A stretch of 64,000 nucleotides of DNA, taken from Fundidesulfovibrio terrae. GTDB taxonomy: Bacteria > Desulfobacterota > Desulfovibrionia > Desulfovibrionales > Desulfovibrionaceae. The position numbers and the translations under genes are program-made. The stretch spans positions 1-64,000 of the forward strand of contig NZ_JAKZFS010000002.1 of NCBI RefSeq assembly GCF_022808915.1, written 5' to 3'. This document shows, piece by piece, positions 53,968-62,954 of the stretch. The notes under the pieces were generated by a model. It was not told the origin of the DNA, did not search any database, and saw only the letters and a list, made by a program, of their open reading frames with translations. Numbering within the stretch: the stretch's first letter is position 1; the number at the start of each line of letters is the position of its first letter.

Positions 53968-55005
53968 GTGAAGAACATGAGCGAAGCGTGCAGGAACTCG
54001 GAAGAACTCCTGGCCGAAATCGGCGAACTGAGGCTTAGGGCCGAAAGGCTCGAGCATGCCTGGTCCGCTGTCCGGGAGTCCGAGGAACGCTACCGCAAGC
54101 TCCTGGAGACGGTAACCGACTACGTCTACACCGTAAAGGTGGAGAACGGCAAAGCGGCCGCCACCACCCACGGCGCCGGGTGCATCCGGCTCACGGGCTA
54201 CGGCGCCGCCGAATTCGCGGACGACCCCATGCTGTGGTACCGCATGGTCCACGAGGAGGACCGCGCGGCCGTGGTGGAGCAGGCCCAGCGCCTGCTGCGC
54301 GGTGAGGACTGCCCGCCCCTGGAGCACCGCATCCTGCACAAGGACGGCGGCGTCCGCTGGGTGCGCAACACGCCGGTCATCCGCCGCGACGCTTTCGGGC
54401 GGGTGGTGTTCTACGACGGCATCATCCAGGACATCACCGGAGCTAAGGACATGGAGGAGAAGGCCCATCACGCCTCGCTCCACGACCCGCTCACCGGGCT
54501 GGCCAACCGCCTGCTGCTCATGGACAGGCTCTCGCGAGTGCTGGAGTCGGCCCGGCGAGAGGGCGTCAAGGTGGCGGTGCTTTTCCTGGACCTGGACAAT
54601 TTCAAGGCCGTGAACGACCGCCTGGGCCACGCAGTGGGCGACAAGGTGCTCAAGGAAGCGGCCGGGCGGGTGTCCGAGTCCGTGCGCGCCTCGGACACGG
54701 TGGCCCGCGTGGGCGGGGACGAGTTCGTGGTGGTGCTGCCCAGCCAGAAGGGCGAGTCCGGCGCGGCCGAGGTGGCCCGCAAGATCATACACACCCTGGG
54801 CCGTCCCTACGCGAGCCTGGACGGGGAGAAGGGCCCGGGCGGCAGCGTGGGCATAAGCATCTATCCCGACGACGGCCAGGATCCCTGGGAGCTCATCAAC
54901 AAAGCCGACGAGGCCATGTATTTCGTGAAGAACCACATCCGTTCCAGTTTCGCGTTCCATTCCAGCCTGACCCGCCGGGCCGGCCCCGGACCCCACGATT
55001 CATGA
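53968..55005 (+). CDS. PAS-GGDEF diguanylate cyclase
   Basis: A 345-residue soluble protein: N-terminal coiled coil, PAS domain (about 40-165) with PAC region, and a GGDEF domain with the intact active site VGGDEFVVVLP. It should make cyclic di-GMP. No RxxD inhibitory site is evident five residues before GGDEF. The GTG start at 53968 has TTGGAG upstream. It ends in a 4-base overlap with the hybrid kinase, so both are made together. Confidence 0.92.
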   Translation: MKNMSEACRNSEELLAEIGELRLRAERLEHAWSAVRESEERYRKLLETVTDYVYTVKVENGKAAATTHGAGCIRLTGYGAAEFADDPMLWYRMVHEEDRAAVVEQAQRLLRGEDCPPLEHRILHKDGGVRWVRNTPVIRRDAFGRVVFYDGIIQDITGAKDMEEKAHHASLHDPLTGLANRLLLMDRLSRVLESARREGVKVAVLFLDLDNFKAVNDRLGHAVGDKVLKEAAGRVSESVRASDTVARVGGDEFVVVLPSQKGESGAAEVARKIIHTLGRPYASLDGEKGPGGSVGISIYPDDGQDPWELINKADEAMYFVKNHIRSSFAFHSSLTRRAGPGPHDS

Positions 55006-57659
55006 AAGACACCGCCAGCCTTTTTCCCCCGGAATTCGGGCATGTCATGAGCTTCGGGCCCGCGGTGATCTACACCGTGGACCCCAAGACCATGCGCACC
55101 CTCACCGTGAGCGCCAACGTGCAGCGCGAACTGGGCTACACCCAGGAGGAATACCTCGCCCCTCCGGGACTGTGGCGCACCCTGCTGCACCCGTCCGACG
55201 CGCCCAGGGTGTTCGCGTCCTTCGAGCGGCTCTTCGCCACGGGCGAGCTGAGCCTGGAATACCGCCTGCGCCGCAAGGACGGACAGTGGCGGTGGGTGCG
55301 CGATTCGGTGGTCCTTCGCCGGGGACCGGACGGCGAACCGTTGGAGATAGTGGGTTGTGCCTACGACATCGAGGACCGCAAACGCCTGAAGAGGGCCCGC
55401 CAGCGCGAACAGGGCCTTTTCGAGGCCATGTTTCGCAGGCACGTGGCGATCATGCTGCTGCTGGATCCCGTGTCCCTGGAGATCCTGGACGCCAACGACG
55501 CGGCGGTGAGCTACTACGGCTGGGACGCGGACGCCCTGCGTTCCATGAATTTCCGCCAGATCTGCCAGGATGGGCCGCAATGCCACCTGGCGGTGGTGGA
55601 GCAGTGCCGGGACATCGGCTGCCGGGTGGCGGTGTGTCGCCACCTGCGGGCGAACGGCGAGATCAGCGACATGGACATCCGCATCAGCCGCATCGAGGTG
55701 GGCGAGCGCACCGTGCTGTTCGCCGTCATGAGCGACATCACCGCGAGCATGCGCGCCCAGCGCGCCCTGAAGGAGTCCGAGGCCAGGCTTCGCAGCATCA
55801 CCGAAAACGCCCGCGAGGGAGTCTTCCAGTCTACCATGGAGGGGCGTTTCGTATGGGCCAACCCGGCCCTGGCCCGCATGCTCGGCTACGCCAGTCCCGA
55901 GGAGCTGGTGGCCTCCATCACAGACATCGGCAGCCAGCTCTACGCCGAACCCGGGGCGCGAGCCCGGCTGATAGCCGTGCTGCTGGAGCGGGGCTCGGTG
56001 GACCGTTACGAGATCCGCCTGCGCCACCGCGACGGCCATGGGATATGGGTCGCGGCCAACACCTGGCTCGTCCGGGAGGATGGGGGGCGCAAGCGCCTCG
56101 AAGGCGTCCTGGAGGACATCACCGCCCGCAAGAAGGCCGAGTCCGAACGCATGCTCCTGGCCACGGCCGTGGAGCAGGCCGTGGAAGGCGTGGCCATCGT
56201 CACGGGCGGCACCTGGGCCGTGGAGTACGCCAATCCGGCCTTCGGGCGCATCACGGGGCTTGAGCGCCTGGACATCCTGGGGCGGTATTTTTTCGATCTG
56301 TTCGCACATTCCAGGCCGCCCCTGCCGGCGCGCGACATCCAGCAGGCCCTGGGCGCCGGGCAGGAATGGACCGGGCCCATCAAGGACGGCAAGTCCTCCG
56401 GCCGGCCCATGTCCGCAGAGGCGGTCTTTTCGCCCATACGCGACGAATCCGGACGGGTGTGCAACGCCGTCGTGCTCCTGCGCGACGTGGCCTCCCACGA
56501 CCGGCTGGAAAAACGCCTGCGCCGCGCCCAGAAGCTCGAGGCCGTGGGCACCCTGGCCGGAGGCATCGCCCACGACTTCAACAATATCCTCACTCCCATC
56601 CTGCTCAACGCCGAGGTGGGCATGCAGCTTCTGAATCCGGGCGACATCCTGCGCAGGCCTCTGGAGGAGATCCTGCAGGCCGGGGGGCGCGCCCGCCAGC
56701 TCATCAAGCAGATCCTGGTCTTCAGCCGGCGCGGCGACCTGCGCGCGGCGCGCATCGAGCTGGGCCCCATCGTCCGGGAGGCCCTGCGCCTGCTGCGGCC
56801 CGGGCTGCCCCCCGACGTGGACGCCCGCATGGACCCGGGAGAGGAGCCCCTGGAGATCCTGGCCGACCCGAGCCTGGTGCACCAAATGGTCATCAACCTG
56901 GCCGACAACGCCGTGCACTCCATGCAAGGCAAGGGGGGCACGCTCACCATCGGGCTGACCCGGCGCGAGGTGACTCCGGGGGGCGGTCCCTCGGGCCGCG
57001 CGCTCGTTCCCGGCGGCTACGCCGTGCTGAGCGTGGCCGACACCGGGCACGGCATGGACAAGGCCCTCATGGAACGCATCTTCACGCCCTTCTTCACCAC
57101 CAAGCGCCCGGGCGAGGGCACGGGCATGGGCTTGTCCACGGTGCACGGCACCGTGCGGTCGCTGGGGGGAGGCGTGTTCGTGGAGAGCGAGTTGGGCAAG
57201 GGGAGCCGGTTCGAGGTGTACCTGCCCCTGGCCGGGCCGGGGCCGGCCGGCAAACTGCCCTCGGACGGGCGGCGGGTCCTGGTGGTGGACACCCAGGCGT
57301 TCTCGCGCCGGGCCCTGGCCATGACCCTGAGCGAACTCGGCTACAAGGCCACCATGATGCGCGACGCCGCCAAGGCGCTCAGCGCCTTCTCCCGGGTGGG
57401 GGACCGCTTTGACGCGGTCCTGGCCGGGGAGGATCTGCATGGCATGTCCGGGCGCTCCTTCCTGGAATCCTGCCGGGGGATGCGCCCCGGCGTCCGGCTG
57501 GTGCTGCTCACGGACCGGGACGAATCGGGAACCCTCACCGGCGGGGCGGACCTTGTGCTGCAGAAGCCGGTGAGCGCGCTCGCCCTGGCCGGAGCCCTCG
57601 CGGACCAGCCCTCCGTGGCTTCGGAGGCGCGGGAGGTCGCCGGTTCCGTCCGGGCCTGA
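55002..57659 (+). CDS. Multi-PAS hybrid kinase with degenerate receiver
   Basis: An 885-residue soluble kinase: four PAS domains (about residues 15-125, 135-255, 260-380, 385-510), HisKA with the His in GGIAHDFNNILTPIL, HATPase (DTGHGMD, GTGMGLSTV), and a C-terminal receiver-like domain (about 757-870). In that domain the phospho-acceptor Asp is replaced (VLAGEDLHGMSG has Gly at about 809) and one acidic-pocket residue is lost (VVDTQ), while the Lys (QKPVS) remains. So it probably cannot be phosphorylated and may be regulatory. Confidence 0.92.
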   Translation: MKDTASLFPPEFGHVMSFGPAVIYTVDPKTMRTLTVSANVQRELGYTQEEYLAPPGLWRTLLHPSDAPRVFASFERLFATGELSLEYRLRRKDGQWRWVRDSVVLRRGPDGEPLEIVGCAYDIEDRKRLKRARQREQGLFEAMFRRHVAIMLLLDPVSLEILDANDAAVSYYGWDADALRSMNFRQICQDGPQCHLAVVEQCRDIGCRVAVCRHLRANGEISDMDIRISRIEVGERTVLFAVMSDITASMRAQRALKESEARLRSITENAREGVFQSTMEGRFVWANPALARMLGYASPEELVASITDIGSQLYAEPGARARLIAVLLERGSVDRYEIRLRHRDGHGIWVAANTWLVREDGGRKRLEGVLEDITARKKAESERMLLATAVEQAVEGVAIVTGGTWAVEYANPAFGRITGLERLDILGRYFFDLFAHSRPPLPARDIQQALGAGQEWTGPIKDGKSSGRPMSAEAVFSPIRDESGRVCNAVVLLRDVASHDRLEKRLRRAQKLEAVGTLAGGIAHDFNNILTPILLNAEVGMQLLNPGDILRRPLEEILQAGGRARQLIKQILVFSRRGDLRAARIELGPIVREALRLLRPGLPPDVDARMDPGEEPLEILADPSLVHQMVINLADNAVHSMQGKGGTLTIGLTRREVTPGGGPSGRALVPGGYAVLSVADTGHGMDKALMERIFTPFFTTKRPGEGTGMGLSTVHGTVRSLGGGVFVESELGKGSRFEVYLPLAGPGPAGKLPSDGRRVLVVDTQAFSRRALAMTLSELGYKATMMRDAAKALSAFSRVGDRFDAVLAGEDLHGMSGRSFLESCRGMRPGVRLVLLTDRDESGTLTGGADLVLQKPVSALALAGALADQPSVASEAREVAGSVRA

Positions 57660-57674
57660 TCCGCGCGTTCCTCC

Positions 57675-58250
57675 TCACCAGCCGGACCGTGCGACCTCGA
57701 AGTGCGCCTTGGGGTGGTCGCAGGCCGGGCAGCGTTCCGGGGCGTTCTTGCCTACGTAGGTCCAGGCGCAGTGGCGGCAGATCCACGTGACCGGCTCCTC
57801 GCGCGCGAACACCCGCCCGGATTCGATGTTTTCGGCCAGGGCCTTGTAGCGCGCGCAATGGAACTGTTCGGCCTTGGCGATGTTCTCGAAGACCAGGGCC
57901 GCCTCGGCGAAGCCTTCGGCCCGGGCCTCGGCCGCGTAGGCCGGGTAGGTCTCGTAGCCCACCCGGGTCTCCCCGGCCACGGCCAGGGTGAGGTTTTCGA
58001 GCGTCGTGCCCACGTCGTGGGCGTGAAGCGGCATGGCCACCTCGGCGGCGAGCCCGCCCATGAGCTTGTACATGCGCCTGGCGTGGGCCCGCTCCTGCTC
58101 GGACGTCTCCTGAAAAACGGCGCATATCTGCTCGTACCCGTCCTTCTTGGCCTTCTTGGCGTAGAAGGCGTAGCGGACGCTCGCCTGGCACTCCCCGGCG
58201 AAGGCGGCGAGCAGGTTGCGTTCGGTCCTGCTTCCCTTGATGTCGGCCAT
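57675..58250 (-). CDS. Rubrerythrin
   Basis: A 191-residue protein: a ferritin-like di-iron four-helix bundle (AGECQASVRYAFYA, SEQERAHARRMY, ENIAKAEQFHCARY) and a C-terminal rubredoxin domain (CRHCAWTYVG ... CPACDHPKAHFE). It reduces hydrogen peroxide with electrons from rubredoxin or NADH-linked partners and is typical of strict anaerobes. The ATG has GGAGGT upstream. It is divergent from fba. Confidence 0.96.
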   Translation of the reverse strand: MADIKGSRTERNLLAAFAGECQASVRYAFYAKKAKKDGYEQICAVFQETSEQERAHARRMYKLMGGLAAEVAMPLHAHDVGTTLENLTLAVAGETRVGYETYPAYAAEARAEGFAEAALVFENIAKAEQFHCARYKALAENIESGRVFAREEPVTWICRHCAWTYVGKNAPERCPACDHPKAHFEVARSGW

Positions 58251-58335
58251 GGCGGCACCTCCATGATCGCTTGTGGGCGAAAGGAACGGCCGTGTCAACG
58301 AGCCGGCCGCGCATGCCGGGAAAACCCGCTGTTCA

Positions 58336-58365
58336 TTGACAAAAAACCGTTCGCAAGCCTATAAT
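58336..58365 (+). promoter_or_regulatory. Consensus sigma-70 promoter of fba
   Basis: TTGACA (58336-58341) and TATAAT (58360-58365) both match the consensus perfectly with an 18-base spacer; the fba start is about 90 bases downstream. Confidence 0.85.
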
Positions 58366-58453
58366 CCCCTGCCGCGGCGCTTTTCGCGCCGCTTTTCGCC
58401 GAGTTTTCGACCACGTCATCAATTCGCCACGCCCCGTCAAGGAGGAGAGCGTC

Positions 58454-59377
58454 ATGCCCCTGGTATCGCCCAAAGAGATGTTCGAGAAAGCCTACGCCGG
58501 AGGCTACGCCGTCGGCGCCTTCAACGTGAACAACATGGAGATCGTCCAGGGCATCATCGCCGCGGGCAACCAGGAACGCGCCCCGCTCATCCTCCAGGTC
58601 TCGGCCGGCGCGCGCAAGTACGCGGGTGAGAACTACATCATCAAGCTCATGGAAGCGGCCATGCAGGACACCGACCTGCCGGTGGTGCTCCACCTGGACC
58701 ACGGCCAGAACTTCGAGATCTGCGAAATGGTCATCAAGGCCGGGTTCACCTCGGTGATGATCGACGGCTCGCACCTGCCTTTCGACGAGAACATCGCCCT
58801 GACCAAGAAGGTCGTGGAGTGCGCCCACGCCCAGGGCGTCTTCGTGGAAGCCGAACTGGGCCGCCTGGCGGGCGTGGAGGACGAGGTCAGCTCCGAGCAC
58901 AGCGTGTACACCGATCCCGACCAGGCCGTGGAGTTCGTTGCACGCACCGGCTGCGACTCCCTGGCCATCGCCATCGGCACCAGCCACGGGGCCTACAAGT
59001 TCAAGGGCGAGGCCAAGCTCGACTTCGACCGCCTGGAGAAGATCGGCAAGCTCATGCCCGGCTATCCCCTGGTGCTGCACGGCTCCTCCTCGGTTCCCCA
59101 GGAGTTCGTGGCCATGGCCAACACCTACGGCGGGGCCGTGGGCAGCGCCAAGGGCGTGCCCGAGGAGATGCTCAGGCGCGCCGCCTCCATGGCCGTGTGC
59201 AAGATCAACATCGACACGGACATCCGCCTGGCCATGACCGCGGTCATCCGCAAATATTTCGCCGAGCATCCGGAACACTTCGATCCCCGGCAGTACCTCG
59301 GACCCGCCCGCGACGCCGTGCGGGACATGGTGGCCCACAAGATCAAGAACGTGCTGGGCTGCTCCGGCAAGGCGTAA
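58454..59377 (+). CDS. fba: Class II fructose-bisphosphate aldolase
   Basis: A 307-residue zinc-dependent aldolase of glycolysis and gluconeogenesis. AFNVNNMEIVQGI, HLDHGQNFE (zinc His), MIDGSHLPFDENI, HGSSSVPQE and INIDTDIRLAM are class II signatures. AAGGAGGAG is well placed before the ATG. It is followed by a terminator and then gap, giving two adjacent glycolytic units. Confidence 0.96.
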   Translation: MPLVSPKEMFEKAYAGGYAVGAFNVNNMEIVQGIIAAGNQERAPLILQVSAGARKYAGENYIIKLMEAAMQDTDLPVVLHLDHGQNFEICEMVIKAGFTSVMIDGSHLPFDENIALTKKVVECAHAQGVFVEAELGRLAGVEDEVSSEHSVYTDPDQAVEFVARTGCDSLAIAIGTSHGAYKFKGEAKLDFDRLEKIGKLMPGYPLVLHGSSSVPQEFVAMANTYGGAVGSAKGVPEEMLRRAASMAVCKINIDTDIRLAMTAVIRKYFAEHPEHFDPRQYLGPARDAVRDMVAHKIKNVLGCSGKA

Positions 59378-59394
59378 AACCAAGGACTCATCAC

Positions 59395-59428
59395 CGGGCG
59401 TCCCCGAATCCGGGACGCCCGAGTTTTT
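59395..59428 (+). terminator. Terminator of fba
   Basis: CGGGCGTCCC (59395-59404) pairs with GGGACGCCCG (59412-59421), followed by AGTTTTT. Confidence 0.9.
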
Positions 59429-59475
59429 CCCGGAACTTTCAAGACGCGTAGAGCTACCCGCAAGGAGGCACATCC

Positions 59476-60462
59476 ATGGCGACCAGGATTGGCATTAACG
59501 GTTTCGGCCGCATCGGCCGTTATCTGACCCGGCTTCTGGCGGACGACAAGAATTACGATCTCGTGGTCATCAACGCTCGCGCCAGCAACGAAGAGCTGGC
59601 CCGCCTGCTCAAGTACGATTCCGTCCACCGCACTTTCCAGGCCAAGGTGGGCACCTGGGCCGAGGGCATCACGGTCAACGGCAAGGAGATCCTGGTCAAC
59701 CGTCACGGCGCCTGCGAATGGAAGTGGGGCGAGCACGGCATCGACCTGGTGGTGGACACCACCGGCAAGTTCTGCGACCGCGAGAAGGCCAGCCACCACA
59801 TGGCCTGCGGCGCCAAGAAGGTCATCATCTCCGCTCCGGCCAAGGAGCCCGACTGCACCATCGTCATGGGCGTCAACGAGCACGAATACGACCCGGCCAA
59901 GCACCACATCATCTCCTCGGCCTCCTGCACCACCAACTGCCTGGCTCCGGTGGCCAAAGCCCTGAACGACGCCTTCGGCATCAAGCACGGCATCATGACC
60001 ACCATCCACTCCTACACCATGAGCCAGCGCATCCTGGACGGCTCCCACAAGGATCCCCGCAGGGCCCGCGCCGCCTGCCTCTCGCTCATCCCCACCACCA
60101 CCGGGGCCGCCCGGGCCGCCACCATCGTGCTGCCCGAGCTCAAGGGCAAGCTTGACGGCTACGCTATCCGCGTCCCCACCCCCGACGGCTCCATCGTGGA
60201 CCTGACCTGCGAGCTGGCCAAGGACGTCACCAAGGAAGAGGTCAACGCCCTGCTCAAGTCCAAGTCCAACGAGAATATGGGCTACACCGAGGAGCCCCTG
60301 GTCTCCGTGGACTACCTGGGCGACACCCACGGCGGCGTGGTGGACGGCCTGCTGACCTCCGTTCTGGACAAGAATATGGTCAAGGTGGTCATCTGGTACG
60401 ACAACGAGGCCGGGTTCACCCACCAGCTGGTGCGCCTGATGAACCTCGTTTCGTCGAAATAG
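59476..60462 (+). CDS. gap: Glyceraldehyde-3-phosphate dehydrogenase
   Basis: A 328-residue GAPDH with GINGFGRIGRYL at the N terminus, the catalytic Cys in SASCTTNCLAP and the His in HSYTMSQRILDGSH. Phosphate-site segment TTTGAARA is conserved. The cofactor loop reads VVINARASN instead of the usual IND; loss of the Asp that contacts the adenosine ribose, with an Arg next to it, could allow NADP. The ATG has AAGGAGG upstream. Confidence 0.96.
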   Translation: MATRIGINGFGRIGRYLTRLLADDKNYDLVVINARASNEELARLLKYDSVHRTFQAKVGTWAEGITVNGKEILVNRHGACEWKWGEHGIDLVVDTTGKFCDREKASHHMACGAKKVIISAPAKEPDCTIVMGVNEHEYDPAKHHIISSASCTTNCLAPVAKALNDAFGIKHGIMTTIHSYTMSQRILDGSHKDPRRARAACLSLIPTTTGAARAATIVLPELKGKLDGYAIRVPTPDGSIVDLTCELAKDVTKEEVNALLKSKSNENMGYTEEPLVSVDYLGDTHGGVVDGLLTSVLDKNMVKVVIWYDNEAGFTHQLVRLMNLVSSK

Positions 60463-60489
60463 ACGCTTCAATCGACGACGCGCCATATT

Positions 60490-60523
60490 CGAGGCCGGGG
60501 GTTCAGGCTCCCGGCCTCGTTGC
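60490..60523 (+). terminator. Candidate terminator of gap
   Basis: CGAGGCCGGG (60490-60499) pairs with CCCGGCCTCG (60510-60519); the T-tract is poor. Confidence 0.6.
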
Positions 60524-60703
60524 ATCGCGGCTGGGGCGGCTGCATGCGCGTAGCGCCGGGCAGGTGTGCGTTGCGAGGAAGGATGCCGGAAAAGTGAAGA
60601 AGAGGCTGGCGGAACTCGAGCCGAATCTGCTACCCTTCATGTTCCCGCTACGGCAATCGGCGCGCCCGGGTCAGGACTCGGGCCGTACAAGGAGCCATGA
60701 CCC

Positions 60704-61123
60704 ATGGACGAGCTCGCGATTCAGCGTCTCAGGCGTGTTCTGGGGGATACATGCCTGCTGGTGGTGGACGACACGCCCATCATTCGCGGCATCATAAGCG
60801 GCATCCTCGAGCCTCTGGGCCTGCAGAAGATCCTTCAGGCCAGCAATGGCGAGGAAGCCTGGGAGCTGCTCAAGGCCGGAAACGTGGACATCGTCGTGGC
60901 CGACTGGCTCATGCCCGGGATCAACGGGCTGGACCTGCTCAAACGGATGCGCCAGGACCCCGGTTACGCCCAGACCCCCTTCATCATGATCACCGGCGTG
61001 CCCGACAAACAAGTGGTCATGGAGGCCATGAAGCTCGACGTCACGGATTTCATGGTCAAGCCCATCGACGGTTCCGTGCTCAAGCAGAAGATCCTCAAAT
61101 CCCTGAGCCGCAATATCTCCTAG
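60704..61123 (+). CDS. CheY-like response regulator
   Basis: A 139-residue single receiver domain: LLVVDDTPIIRG acidic pocket, Asp67 in IVVADWLMPGING and Lys in FMVKPIDGS. ATGGACGAGCTC is preceded by AAGGAG. Possibly co-transcribed with the membrane protein that follows. The neighbouring kinase is not known. Confidence 0.9.
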   Translation: MDELAIQRLRRVLGDTCLLVVDDTPIIRGIISGILEPLGLQKILQASNGEEAWELLKAGNVDIVVADWLMPGINGLDLLKRMRQDPGYAQTPFIMITGVPDKQVVMEAMKLDVTDFMVKPIDGSVLKQKILKSLSRNIS

Positions 61124-61179
61124 GGCCGGGGCCTCGCCATCCGTTCCCGGAGCCTGTGGCCCTAACCAACGAAAACCCG

Positions 61180-62196
61180 ATGGTCGCGCCGCCGGAAGAG
61201 AGCGCCACGTTTTCCGGCGGGCGGCGTAAGCCAGGAGTCCCCGTGTTTTCCGGTGCAGTATCCGCCGCGTCAGGGCTTATGCGGGACGCGGTCAAGGCCA
61301 GCGTCGAGCTTTTCAAGGTGATGATTCCCATCATCATCCTGGTGAAGATCCTTCAGGAACTGGGCGTGGTGGACTATCTGGCCGCCCCGCTGGGTCCGGC
61401 AATGGAGCTTCTGGGCCTGCCCGCCGCCATGGGCCTGGCCTGGGCCACGGCCATGCTTTCCAACATCTATTCCGGGCTCATCGTGTTCCAGGCCCTAGCG
61501 GCCGGGTCAGCGCCCCTGACCCAGGCCCAGGTCACGGTGCTCGGCGTGCTCATGCTCATCGCCCACAACCTCCTGGTGGAGGGGCAGGTCACCAAACGCT
61601 GCGGCGTGAGCTTTCTGGGGCAGAACGCCCTGCGGGTCTTCGGCGCCCTGGGGTGCGCTTGGATCCTCCATGCGATCTTCACCGCCGGGGGCTTTTTCAC
61701 CGGCCCGGCGGTCATGCTCTGGATGCCGCCCAAGCCCGATGCCACCCTGCTGGGCTGGGCCGCCGGAGAGGCCAAGAACCTGGGCTACATCTTCCTGATA
61801 ATACTCACGCTCATGGGGCTCATGCGCTTTTTGAACGCCGTGGGACTGACCAAGCTCCTGGAGATCATCCTGACCCCGTTTCTGAAGCTCATGGGCATCG
61901 GCCCCACCGCGGCCACGGTGACGGTCATCGGCATGACCATGGGACTGACCTACGGCGGCGGGCTCATCATCCACGAGACCCGGGCCGGGCACATCCCGCC
62001 GCGCGACGTGTTCGCGGCGGTGTCGCTCATGAGCCTGTCCCACGCCCTCATCGAGGACACCATGCTCCTGGCGCTCATAGGCACCAGCCCATGGGGATCC
62101 CTGGCGGGGAGGCTCGCCTTCTCCCTGGTGGTGACGGCGGCGTTGTCGCGGCTTGCCGCCTCGCGGGAGCGGAGAGCGTCAGGCACTGCAGGCTGA
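61180..62196 (+). CDS. Nucleoside-recognition (Gate) domain membrane protein
   Basis: About 338 residues with eight or so membrane helices in two Gate-domain halves (LFKVMIPIIILVKILQELGVVDYLAAP and its repeat LGYIFLIILTLMGLMRFLNAVGLTKLLEIILTP, given in part). Such proteins occur in nucleoside transporters, spore-maturation SpmA/B and FeoB-like contexts; the substrate is unknown. A GTG at 61156 with GGAG close upstream is an alternative start. It ends before a convergent transglycosylase gene. Confidence 0.78.
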   Translation: MVAPPEESATFSGGRRKPGVPVFSGAVSAASGLMRDAVKASVELFKVMIPIIILVKILQELGVVDYLAAPLGPAMELLGLPAAMGLAWATAMLSNIYSGLIVFQALAAGSAPLTQAQVTVLGVLMLIAHNLLVEGQVTKRCGVSFLGQNALRVFGALGCAWILHAIFTAGGFFTGPAVMLWMPPKPDATLLGWAAGEAKNLGYIFLIILTLMGLMRFLNAVGLTKLLEIILTPFLKLMGIGPTAATVTVIGMTMGLTYGGGLIIHETRAGHIPPRDVFAAVSLMSLSHALIEDTMLLALIGTSPWGSLAGRLAFSLVVTAALSRLAASRERRASGTAG

Positions 62197-62292
62197 TTGG
62201 CCCTGATCCGCGTGTGGGCCTGGGCCTGACTTGGGGCGCGCTCGCATCCCATCGTAAATTTTCCAGCGGCGGCGAGGCCGCGCCACCTCGCG

Positions 62293-62865
62293 CTAGGGCT
62301 TACCCGTGGCGTTTGCGCCCTCCAGCACCTTCTTCACGAACGCCTCCATATTCCCCCCCGTCTTGAGCACGATGAACCGGTTGGCCACCGCCGCCACGTA
62401 GCGCTGGGTCTCGGGGTAGGGCGGCACGCCCGCGAACTTGCGCACGGCCTCCGGTCCGGCGTTGTAGGCTGCCAGGGCCAGGCGCACGTCGCCGAAGGTT
62501 CTCAGCTGCTCGCGCAGGTAGCGGCTGCCGGCGTCGATGTTGGCGGTGGGGTCGAAGGGGTCGTCAAGCTTCAAATCCCGGGCCGTGCCGGGCATGATCT
62601 GCATGAGTCCCTGCGCCCCCTTGGGCGACACCGCCGCCTGGTCGCCGCCGGATTCGATCTCGATGAGCGCCTGCACCAGGCACGGGTCCAGCCCGTGTTT
62701 CGCGCTGGCCTGGCGTATCCAGCCCTTGACCTGGGCGCTGGTGGCCCCCTTGGGCACGCGGAATTCGAATTCCCCGGGCGTGTGCTCGGCCGCGCGGGCG
62801 AACACCGGCGGCACGAGAGCCAGGAGCAGGGCGGCCATGGCCGCGAGGACGGTTTTGGGGATCAT
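62293..62865 (-). CDS. Lytic transglycosylase (Slt domain)
   Basis: A 190-residue secreted enzyme with a signal peptide (to about residue 25) and an SLT domain: catalytic Glu in LIEIESGGD, then SPKGAQGLMQIMPGTA, and ALAAYNAGPEAV. It cleaves peptidoglycan glycan strands to 1,6-anhydro ends. No membrane anchor beyond the signal. Confidence 0.93.
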   Translation of the reverse strand: MIPKTVLAAMAALLLALVPPVFARAAEHTPGEFEFRVPKGATSAQVKGWIRQASAKHGLDPCLVQALIEIESGGDQAAVSPKGAQGLMQIMPGTARDLKLDDPFDPTANIDAGSRYLREQLRTFGDVRLALAAYNAGPEAVRKFAGVPPYPETQRYVAAVANRFIVLKTGGNMEAFVKKVLEGANATGKP

Positions 62866-62954
62866 TGCCCGAACGTCTCAAAGGGCCGGCCCGATGTCCA
62901 GAGGGGGGACCTGCGGGCCTGCGGGGAGGCCGGGGTCAGGCTCCGACCCGCGCC

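Noticed and set aside
60697-62196. A single 499-codon frame starting upstream of the CheY-like gene and running into the membrane protein
   Set aside because: The first part is out of frame with the response regulator, which has clear motifs, and encodes no domain. It stays open only because of high GC; the membrane protein starts at about 61180.
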